Below are positions 14,470 through 26,831 of a stretch of 64,000 nt of DNA, piece after piece. Position numbers and translations under genes: made by a program. The notes below the pieces were generated by a model. That model made no database searches. It was given only the letters and a program-made list of their open reading frames with translations, and was not told the DNA's origin. The stretch covers positions 92,154,723-92,218,722 of the forward strand of contig CM049309.1 of NCBI GenBank assembly GCA_026874595.1, given 5' to 3'. Positions within the stretch are counted from its first letter, which is position 1. The number at the start of each line of letters is the position of its first letter. The DNA is from Sipunculus nudus (Eukaryota; Annelida; Sipuncula; Golfingiida; Sipunculidae).

Positions 14470-15983
14470 GATTAACAAGAATCTATGTACTAATGATATT
14501 TTAACATTTTTTTATCAATTGAGGTGATAACTGTTGACTGTATGACTATGATAAAAATGCATAATATTATATCGTCCTTTACTTCCCAAACATTAGCGTA
14601 GCCGATACATTATATTGCATTTCCATTAACCTATAATCAACACATCACTAAATAGTGACTTTATCAAAATACAATGTAATTCAAAACGGTACAATAGGCA
14701 CAGAGAACTACGGGTGAGCAGTTGAACACGGGACCATGCATGCACGCTTTACCATCGCCTTTGCTCCGTTATATATGCCGTTTCCCGAGAAAATTTGGAA
14801 ATATTGTCACTCATACTACTTATTTTTAATTCCAAGTGTATAACTGAAAAAATGAAGAAGTACTCATATTGTTCTTATACCAACTAACTTTATTTGATAT
14901 GATTCGTGAGCCCTGGATGCATGCGGAGGTTTGTGGAAAAATTTGCTTTTGTCATCTGAAGGTAACATTAACTGAATCTAGACTGCTCCTTGTATCTGCC
15001 TGCATGTAAGGTATGCAGCTCTGAGGATTGCTTACACACTATCATACCTTTAATGGTAGGAAAGCTAACACACTATAATACCTTTAACGGTGGAGAGCTA
15101 AAAATTATAATACCTTTGAAAATAGTTGAGCTCACACAATATAATACCTTTAACGATAGGAGAGCTAACACACCATAATACCTTTAATATCTAAACTGAG
15201 AAGGCAATCAAACTTTTCTTCTTCAATTTTTGTCTTGCCCAGTACAGGTAGGTAGATAGGCCCATATTGCACCTGATTTAAGTAGTATATATAGAATTAC
15301 TTAATTCAACATACCTCCTCATAATAAACCCATGCATATACATGTACATGATACATTAGCTCATGTAGAGTTGTTTAACAGTATTAAGTGTCGCAGTTCT
15401 CTTGAATTTAGGAATCTAATCTTATGCGACTATATAACAGAGCTGAATTGAGCATTCCATATTAAAGCACCTGTTATATCTGTGCAGGTCCATGGGTCGT
15501 TTAAACAGTATATAGCTCCATGGACTTTAGCTCATCTGATTTTAGTTGTTTAAACTCCGTATGTAATTTACCTCAATATTTTTATTTTTTGTACACTTTG
15601 TAATGATTTGTGTCATATGACCAAATGTTAAGTTCATTTTTCTGTTGGCCAGAGTAAAGACAGTGAAATTCAGTAAAATTCAGACATAAGGTTGGGTAAG
15701 AGATCTCAAACTAAATACATAAAGTATGCACATCTATAACATTGACTTTCATCAGAATATTTGCAAGAGTGAAGTATGATCAATATTGTACTGCCACAGT
15801 CTATCGCATGTATGTATAATGAATGTTTATACAGGATATGTATAAGCTCGAGGCGAGACAGTTTCTAGCTATAAGGTTGTGTGCGTGGACAGCCAGACAG
15901 TGTCTACAATGTACAGCTATAAGGTTGTTTGCGGGGATATAGCAGCTTAAACTTAAACGATCCGTCAAATAAAGACATTTCTC

Positions 15984-16049
<66 letters not shown>

Positions 16050-16478
16050 ACGGAAACAAATTACTCAGAGGAAAATATAAGTCGAAACCATGTCGGTGGT
16101 GCACAATTCCTGCGTTTCAACCGCTTCGCTGGATAAGAAAGCTTTACTAGCGAGACAGTTCGGTTCCCTTTTATGTCGCCCCGTAATACAACCCCTCTTA
16201 AGAGTGTTCTACTATCAGAACAAGATAAACTATCCTAGGAGTCACACTTTTGGTGAACTAGGTGCCTAGTAGGTGGCGCTTATTGCTCAATTACTTCAAA
16301 CCACCATTCACGGACGAGCCCCCGTTTGTTATGGAAAAAATTGCTCAGCGGAAAATATTTGGCCGATCCGGGATTCGAACCCATTTCGGTGGCGCAGAAG
16401 TCCGGCGTTTGAACTATACTTCGCTAGAAAAGCAGGCTTCACCAGCGAGACAGTTAGGTCCGCTTTTATTCCAACCCG

Positions 16479-16552
<74 letters not shown>

Positions 16553-17582
16553 CAATACATAAAAGCAACTTTCATATATAGATTTATTTTATATATCTAT
16601 TCACATATCAAAATAAATTTGCCGGACAAACATTTTATACAAATCAAAATATTCAGGGCACTCTACATTCTGACGTAGCCTTAATGCAAAACGCTGGTCG
16701 GTCGTGGGCACTATCATGTCAATTAACGACCCCATCTTCCCGCAACAGAAAAGACACCACTGCTGTCGTTACTGACCCGGCATGTTTCCTATACTTAGTT
16801 TCAGGAAACTGCAAATACCTGACCGATGAAAATTTTAAAATTGAGATAATATAGAGATTTTATTTCCACACTTTAATCAAAGTACGCGCATCCATGGAAC
16901 TGAGTCAAAATTACAACAAATTTCATCGAGTTCTGACATGCATGGTCAAGTTCAAGGCATATGAACTGTCAATAAATCTATACCGACATTCTGCTGGAGC
17001 TTTGGCTAGCCGGGGAGCAACGATCTACAAATGTCAACGTTAATGGCCTGAAATACGGTTTGTACCTGTACATGAACATAAAAAGCCGGATCTCTGTCTG
17101 ACTTTTCTCTCGTCCGTTGGTGGCTCTATTGATATAATCACGATCAGTGGGAGTTCTGTTTGTGGACGGATGTTTCAGCCACTGAGTTCTCAAGTTCTGA
17201 TACTTGGCGTACACTTGCTGTGTTCAGGATCAACATTTTGTTTACTCTGTCCACAGACCAGAACCGTACGTTTGTGTTCATAATCCTCGGGTAAGGACGC
17301 CATATATCAAAGCTGCCTGTAACGGAACACGGGGAGATATGGGGGCTTGATATATTGGACACTCCGCCACATGGGCGTCATTCCAAACAATATGAATCTG
17401 AATACACTAGCTGACAAAAAAAAAAAAAAAAAAAGCCGGGACCGTGCCCGATATTTAAACTTCCAAGCATGTGTGGTCCGTATACCTGATTTTTAAACCC
17501 ATCTGTGGTCCTTGGATTCCCACGTCGTTCGTAGAGTTAATTGCTTCACTTAACAGTGTGTCGTAGAGTACAGTGCTACCTA

Positions 17583-17660
<78 letters not shown>

Positions 17661-20600
17661 TTAATTCTTGAATTCCTGTCGTGTTATTCGTTTTTAGACT
17701 ATTTAGATTAAGACTACCCTTTAGTCTTTAATTTTTATAGCTGTTTTACTTGTTATATATTTTTATTTTACTAAAATCATCTTCAAAATTAGAATTTAAG
17801 ACCTTATACACAGGTGTGTCAGAACTTGGTTGAGAGAGATAAATATGTTGAATTTTATTTAGTAAAGATTTAGTGCATCTCAAATAGGTTCAATAATTCA
17901 AAATTCTGAGGAAAATTATTCAAAATTATGAACCTGTAATTGAAAAACACCAAATAAATACACACCTGCCGCTGGTAAATAGAGGCAGAAAGATATCACA
18001 TGCAGACGCATATCTCTGTTACATATATATATATGACACTGCTTTATACTTTGTCATACATTTTTCAGACATTTTGATACTTTTTCGTGTTAAAATTGTA
18101 CACCACTGGATAAAACCGGAAGTAACAGTACGAAAAGCACTGGACTGTAATGTGCAGAATGTAAAACTTTCAAGAAAACGACCTTTTCGATACAGGGCTA
18201 AGATACCTGAGCTGCTCATATCAGTGAAGTAATCCCTGGACGAATTATACCTTATTGTAGAGATCAACATGTCTCATTCTATGACATGTCATAGATCGAA
18301 GATTTTAGACTAATAAATGTCAAAGGTATGTGATGTTTATGAGAAGATAAAAGAGTAATATGATGAGGATTGTTATGTTATCATATAGTTAAATGTTACT
18401 GATATCAACATTAATATAATTAATGCTATTTTTATTATTGTGCATCTCTATTTACGTTTCATCGAATTACCGTAAATAAGAAAGACAAATCTATACACTG
18501 GTGCTACTTCGTACACTTTTTCTAGGTGGACGTATTTCGTCACTGTAAAATGCCCACGGACATAATTCTGGAACCTCAATTTTAGGCCTCCACGAGGAAA
18601 TAGTTGTTACCGTTATTACAAAGCGCACTCCTTTACTGAATGCTCAAGGATCTGTATAATTTGAGCTGTGATCAGCGTCGGTTCATGCCGGTGCCGTCGC
18701 TGTCTATATTTATATAAGCCTCGCCGTCGTGTAACAATACCAACTCCAGCCCTATTATTCAGCAATCGTTCGTGTACTGACTGAAACGCCAGACTAATTT
18801 TCCCGCTGATACGTGGGATAAAGGAAATTATAGTGTTCCCAAAGGCTGGAACCCCATTCCAGACTACATCTCTGCTCAGCCTTGACACTGCGACGTTACA
18901 CACTGCAAGGAAAAGGGGTGTGAGCCGTCTTGACTCCGACATTTTATAGACCAACTCTCTTTTATATCCTCCCACGCTTCTCGTCCCACGCCAAAGATGT
19001 TGCTAACGGAAAGCCAAGTTGATGACTGCCCATGATGGTGGTATCAGAACGTATGCAAGTAATGTGCATTTGACGGAGGTTATATATTCAACCCTGTTTG
19101 GTCGTTTGCTTATTTAGTTGTCTGCGTATATGATATGAACAAGAATAGAGTTCATTGACCTTTGAGAGGATCGAAAACTTTTTATACTGGTCGCCCTAGA
19201 GATATCAGCTTACTGAAATTGTGTCATTCAAGAAAGCCAACCAACCGGGCTAACATGGCACAAAGTGGTGGAGAGGGATGAACAAGTCTGCCAGTTCCCG
19301 GTGAAAGTGGAAGGAACATGCATGCAAATGCCCTTTAATAACCCTACATTTTGTAACTTTTTATTATGATGATATTGTATTTCTTCAGAAATGTGCAGAA
19401 AAACCTTAATTCCAGAAAATATTCATATTATAATGAAAGCCAGATATATCCAAATAATGACAAATTAACGGGCTAACATGCTGCTGAGGTAAATTATGGA
19501 GCTGGCCATGGAGACGACGCTGTTAAATCTGACAATAGAACATCCCGCAGAGTGGTTTTTATAAGGGAGACCCAGATATGTCAACAGGAAATGAAATGCT
19601 GATGACATATTTAATGTTTACTCAAAGGAACAAGACATGTGACCGTGCTTAAAGTGAAAACTGAACTTAATCTCTGTGTACACGCGATGTCTGTAGGTAA
19701 AGCGCTGAAGTAACCAAATCGGATTTCCGGTTTGAAGGGTTTCATCTGTCTACTGCATTCCTAATTATAAAAGCCGTTTTAGATTTAATATAACAAGATT
19801 TATTTTTTATTATAACGTTCTTCAGGGAAGCCAGAAGGCCATCTCCGCTGTTACGGGGCCCTGTGCTATGAGCAGAATACAATTATAAAATGCATTATGT
19901 GTAATAATAATTACACCTGACTTCCTTGTTCAAAGAATCTCAAAGGCGGTTATTATGTTTCCATAAACAAGTAAATAATATATGGAAGTTAATATACTGG
20001 CGGCCCCTAACACTACATGAGGCGGGAATGGTGTACTTGTGTGCGTGAGCTTGAACATCAGTTTGTTTAATAATAAGAATATTATTGATACTGGTTTGTA
20101 TATTAATTTTAATATACGTGAAAAGGATTGGTGTCTTTCTTTAATTTTAAAGTCTAGCTTCTTGTTCGCGTCATATCGACCCCCTAGCATTACGACCAGG
20201 TTACTAGCGCCAGAGTGTCATGACATCTATGTCTGAGGAACGCATTAATGGAGATGCAAATATTTTCGTCATTTCTGACAACGCTTCATGGCCTACAGGT
20301 ACACTGTCAACCAACATAAACGAGACCAATCGTTAGCATTTTTTGTGTATTTTCTTATAATATCAAACATGAGCGAGAAAAGTTCCGTTTTAACCCAGCA
20401 CATTGGTAAACCCTATGGCGTGTTTGTTTAATTTATGACCGCATGAACACAAGCATGGCTCGCACGGGTTACAAGACGCAGGCAGCTTGCAGGCGATACA
20501 GGAAATGACCTGTGTCCATGGAGACGGTGTTTCAGTTTGGGTTGTAAGCTCACATGTACACTGTTATGTAAATTCATTATTTTTAGCAAAATATTGAGAT

Positions 20601-23600
20601 TATGGGCCGTTTACCACGATATGAATGCAACCTGATGCAAGACCACTGCGATACATTCCTAGATATAACTTGTATCACGACTCGAGTAGGCTTACCAGCC
20701 CAATTATCCGATTGCCTACTGAGTCGGGTTACCACGGCTAGCACCTTGTAGGCTTATCCAAATGGTAACTACCTGACAGGACGACCTATCTTTGGAAATA
20801 ACGTTCACGCTTTCTCTGTCTATATTTATGGAGATGGTCGGCATGCAGACACCCGACATAGTACCGGTTTTCATTTACCAGGTAGCCCGCCACCAGTCGC
20901 AATACCGGCTGAGCGGGCTCCTAGACTAGATAAGCGTCCGATTGGTATAAATCGAGAAACTGTCAGAACAAAAAAAAAGTCCCGGAAACTATATATACAT
21001 TGAGGCCGTATAATGTGTGTCATAACATCCACCATGAGTCCTATCTTGGTTATATTTGGGATGGAGCATGCGATGAGGCAGACATCTGTGCATGTTAGTG
21101 CTGGAAGGATGAGGCAGACATCTGTGTATGTTAGTGATGGCAGGATTGCTCAGGGACTCTGATTACTCGTGTCTGAACACAGGATGTTAGTGCTGGCAGG
21201 ATTGCTCAGGGACTCTGATTACTCGTGTCTGAACACAGGATGTTAGTGCTGGCAGGATTGCTCAGGGACCCTGATTACTCGTGTCTGAACACAGGATGTT
21301 AGTGCTGGCAGGATTGCTCAGGGACTCTGATTACTCGTGTCTGAACACAGGATGTTAGTGCTGGCAGGATTGCTCAGGGACTCTGATTACTCGTGTCTGA
21401 ACACAGGATGTTAGTGCTGGCAGGATTGCTCAGGGACTCTGATTACTCGTGTCTGAGTTGGATGTACATGTATTTTCATTCACGTATTTGTTAATCTAAT
21501 CATGCCTTCTCAGAAATATGGTGTACATTTATCTTAATATGCATTTCCAACTGAAATCTAAACCCATCACGTCAGCACATGCAAAGGTCAAACTTGAAGA
21601 AGACGTTAGAATTTTCGTTGCAGAGAGCTGCGCATGCTCGAGCTCGAGTCGGGTGATGTAGTATACATGTATAAATGTATCTACATCGAGTGCTGGAATC
21701 CATTATTTGCCAGCCGCTTCAGTCCTAGCTTGATCTTTCTATTTCCATAAATAGCCGTGGTGATAGTAGCGAAAATTTTAACTTCGATTCAGTTCTCTCA
21801 TCTTTTCGGAACTATTACATTTTGGACTGAATTGGATACGAGCACATGTAAGAAACAAGCGATACGCCGGGATCATGCGCGAGACGTCTATACATTCTCA
21901 AAACCAGACACCCGATTCATCGAATCCGATCATAAGCAGATCCTTGGGGAGGGTTCAGACTCCCCCCCCCCCCTTTTTTTTCATCCAATGCAACCTTTTT
22001 TTAAAGGGATTCAGACCAATTTTTGCGGCTTGGACCCCCCCCCCCCTTTTCGCACCTATGGCCCTTTATTAGGTTTTCTCATTGGTCTTCCCGGGTTGGA
22101 CCCCTCCTTTTTATAAATCCTGGATCCGCCAATGCCGATCATCTCCCGGACAACGCGACTACTTTAATGATTGCCTGCTGAACGTCCAACGTGAAGTCAT
22201 CTTTTCCAGTCTGCCGTTATCATTTTGTTTATACTGGTAAGGTAGAGCCATACCGAGTTGGACCGCCACTCTCTATATAATTTTCATCCATGAACATACA
22301 GCCAAATCCCTGATTTTTGGTTGAACATGAGTAAAGTTATTTCCTAATTAATAACTCTACAAGAATTCCGAATTAATTAAAAAATGAATGAATATTATTT
22401 CCCCCAGCGATTAGCAGATGGTTTATATTTGCACCGTATATATGCAGATCCACAAGTGAAGAAAAACAAATGTTTTCGTGGATCAACTAAAACAGCTTTC
22501 AAATGCATACAACGTATAATCCTTTACAGATAAATTGCATTGCACATACATTCATTGCATATATATTGTAGTGTGCACGATCCATTTGCACCAAGAAGGC
22601 GTACAAACTGTCGGATGCCGTTCATTCTGGCACTTCCTATCCGCCTGGAATATGAATGCGCAGGCAGAAACTGCACGGGAGATGTTAGGGCCCTCTAAAC
22701 ATATATCAGAAATGCACAGTAGATCAAAGTACGCTGTCAGAAATCTTTTTCGTTATCATCGAATGTAGCTGTGTGTGGATGTCACCGATACGGATGGAAA
22801 TATAAATGAAAACTGATGTGAGATGAAAAGAAAGTGAAAGGGAAGGCATACAGGACAACAGTATTCAGTGTACAGGGCATGTGGGCATTAACGGTACGCG
22901 AGGGGATTATTGGTACGTCAACATCACCACCATCGTGTGATTACCGTATATATATATATATATATATATATATGTTCAACCGATGTATTTTACATTATCA
23001 ATCATAAACAGAATCAGGTGGAAAATTGTGGCTCCTCCGAAAATGTGCAAAGGGTTATTTTCTACATGGTAGAAAGGTAATTCCATCCTACAGGTGCTAG
23101 AAACGAATTATAAAAAGAAGAAATAACTGCCTTCCTGGTATTTAAATGGAAGAAACCTGGCGGAAATGGTAAAAATCTCTCGCAGTCAGATCAAACCTGT
23201 TACATTATAGTTAAATTTGCGAAAATGTAATTACATCTATTGTGACACCTGGCCCCTTGTTATATGTGTACTGTCGTCTTTGCATGACGTATAACTTTTA
23301 TACTGTAAATTATATTAAATAATTACTTCCAGTGAAAATGAGTCATGTACTATAGACATAAGGTGATTTGCCTGAGTTAAAGTTTTTAGTCAGTTTTTAG
23401 CCTGTCGTTTTTTTATTTAAATGCTGTGAAATATAGTTAAAGCTGGTTTCATATTGGAATGTTTAGCGGTCTCGCGCTGCCTCAGTTCAAAATCTTTTTG
23501 GTTGAGAGTGCCCAAATGACCGCAGACAGAGTGGATCAGCTGGGACTGTAGTGACAGGCTTTGCTCGGAAATTACCAATCACATCTCTGGATGTCGGATT

Positions 23601-26600
23601 CCTCCGTTGACACTAAACGAATCTCCAACCGAGATAGAACAAGAAAGGAGAAACGGGAAATTGTACTCTGTTACACAAATTTCAAATGCACCAAGACCGT
23701 AGGAATAACCGCCATTCAATTGTTTGAAACCTTGAGAACATAGCGAGTTGCAATATAGCGTAGGAACAGTAAAAAAATCCATCTATATACTAGGCTAGCG
23801 ATGATATTTGGAAAAATTAAAAAAAGGCAATCAACGGTCAGGGCAAGGGCCGTTTGGAAAGTATACAATAAAGTAAAGGTGGCAATAACTCCTCTCTGTG
23901 GACATTGTGGTGTTTAATAATGTGCATACAGTATACCCAGCCTGGCCCCCATGCAACCAGGGCATTGGCTTTACAAATTCTGTTCTCCATTAACATCGAA
24001 ACTCGCAGCACCAGGGTAATAATGGGAATAATTGGCATAATGCTTGTATGTTAAGTATCCTCCGGTATGCTAAAGACAGGCTGGATTTATCAGGATAGCA
24101 TTGTCTAGGAGTACACGCGCATGAAACCATGGCAACACTAGGTAACCGTAAGACATTTTTAACATTTTACTGAAGGATGCATGGTATATTTTGCAAGAAA
24201 TGAGGTTTTAACAAAAAAGAGGGTGTGATCGAGACATACTCAGACAGAATGGCATTGATCATCTTATGATGTTGTGGAAGTTGTCATACATACCCTTTGC
24301 ATGGGAGGGGGAATATTCGGAACAATCTCGTGCGATCATTTCATTTGATGACAATATTTGTTTAGTTTTTTTCCCATTTACAGTTGCACACTCTTGTCAC
24401 ATGGACCACGTGCCCTTCACTTAACTAAGACTTAATACGAAACAAATATTAATATCAGTAGACATGTTTCTTGATATCATTTAACTGCTCATCGTTCATT
24501 TTTGTTTCGTAAATCATTGTTCCTAGATCAATTGGCGTCTCAAATATGTATGGAGTTATGAGCCGTTTCAACATAAGTACCGTATATTTCAATGCAAGAG
24601 TCTAGTCGGGCCTTATGCATATGCACTGTTGAATAAATATACCATTATATTACGACATTTTGTTCAACTGATGCTACATTTCAGGGAGATAGTGACACAG
24701 GAGAAAAATAAACATCTATAAATAACAAAGTGTGCATACACGCAGAGAATTACCGCCTCGCCACATAGACCCACACACCGGTAGCCATGGCAACATTCGA
24801 TAATATGCATGCATCATTTAGCTCTACATATTACACGGTGCAAAAATATTTGTGATCGAGCTGATTAGGTTTTTTGCTCATATGTGAGTGTATGCTTGCG
24901 CGCACACACACACACACATATGTATGATATGTGTGTAAATGCCATACATGTATACCCCATATGTATGTGTGTGTGCGTATTTAAGTGCATGAATGCTTTA
25001 CAAGCGTACGTGATGTTTTCTTGGTAAAAGGACTAAATTTAAACAAAAATAAGGTTCAGTTTAGCATCAAATATTCAAAACAAAGACCCGGTTCAAGCTT
25101 AACTGAACGAGAGCAGCTGGAACTACAAATTAAGTCAGCAATACAAGTTGATGCATCAGTGTACGGGATCTATGTGTACAGAGTGGAACAAGCCAGCATA
25201 TTCCTAAGTATTAGGTGAAGCTTATACTTCTGCCCGTGGGAAATAGCTTTAATGCATTCACAAGTGGCCATCAAAGAATCGATATTTCATTCAGCTGCCC
25301 CAGGGACCCCAATCTAGAAAAAGAACGAAGGCCACCGACTCTATGTTGTGGCGAGATGAAAGACGCTTCTGAAAGGAATAAAGGAGCGCGTTGTGAGGTG
25401 GCGGTGTTAACAGGTGGCGTTATGGCGGATAGCGGGTACTTGGGCGCACGTATATCTCACGTAATGAGTGACGCGGTTATGACGTGACCAGCCTATCCAA
25501 CACTTTGTAGCATTTGGTTTGATTTATTCGACTACTCGTGGTATTCAGGAACAGTTCCGCTGGTGATTTCTCCAGCTGCACGGCGGTTTTCATGATGTAT
25601 GTGAATACACTGACAACAAACCCAAATCGTGTAAATGATGATTTCCTATCTGTCTGCCTGCTCTGACATGTCATTTCTAAGCGCCACCTGTGGGATATTG
25701 TGCAAACTTCTCTTAATCTTTACATTTTACTAACTAGTATGATTTTATATTTGAATCTAGGATTTTTTTACATATCAGTAAACACAAGCCCAGTCTTTGT
25801 CGTATATATACAGGATTTAATGTTTGTTCCAAAGGTGGTAAAAGGGTAACATTGAACATAAATGAAAGCAGAAACTGATATAAGCGTTATTGCTGAACAC
25901 TACTTCTGAGTAAGGCGACAGTCATCATCAGCATGAAGGGCAATAGTCCGAACGCAATTAAACATTTATCCTTGGAGGAACTTTTTCCAAACACTTACTT
26001 ATGTCATAAAATCTTAGCGTATAAAGTTATATTATCAAACAGAAATGTTTAAAATTAATCTAAATCTACAGGGTTTTCAGTCACTGAAGTAATCGGTTAA
26101 TGAGGGACTGCTGGTCCCTAAATATCGATATAAATGGTCGTTTTCTGTTGTATTACTGCATAATGATATTGTGATCCAAATAACATTTAATATTCAGACC
26201 AAACCAAATTGATATCAGCTTATCTTTGGTGCGCATTTTGAAGAACTAGTTTTTCACAAATTCCATACCCTTGTAAACCCCTGTATTCAGTAAAGCCCTG
26301 TTCCTTTTCATTTCGTGATCAGCGACAGAGACAGATTCAGGCGTCATGACGACGACCCCGCGTTATGTATGATATATAGGACGTGTTCTGATGACGTTTC
26401 AGATGTGGTGATGACGCCATTGAAGACGGACCATGCTGGAAACGTGATCAAGGTGGAGCGTCTGACTGAGAGCAACCTCGGGTCGGACCAGGTGCAGCAC
26501 ATCGCGGGAGGACCATACAAAGGCATCGTCATCAGCAAGAAGGCCAATGGTAATAAGCATTAGGAAGTGGCCATATTCTATATAAGTGGCGGATAAACAA

Positions 26601-26781
26601 GAAACCATCGAGGAATGCGCCCATGTCTGGAGTCTAGAATCAAAATTTATGATAATAAAAGTTTATAAAAAATTGACCGGCCATGTATCACTAGCGGATA
26701 AACAAAGATGTCATCGAGGAATGTGCCCCTATCTACAGTGTACGCAAACAAATGAAATTTCATTTACATAAGAAAGCTGAA

Positions 26782-26831
<50 letters not shown>

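Noticed and set aside
16370-16440. tRNA gene on the minus strand
   Set aside because: The B box is perfect but the acceptor stem and anticodon arm do not form convincingly, and the segment is part of a repeated element.
17408-17435. Poly-A run as a retrotransposed 3' end
   Set aside because: No gene-like sequence upstream on either strand and no target duplication seen; treated as a homopolymer run.
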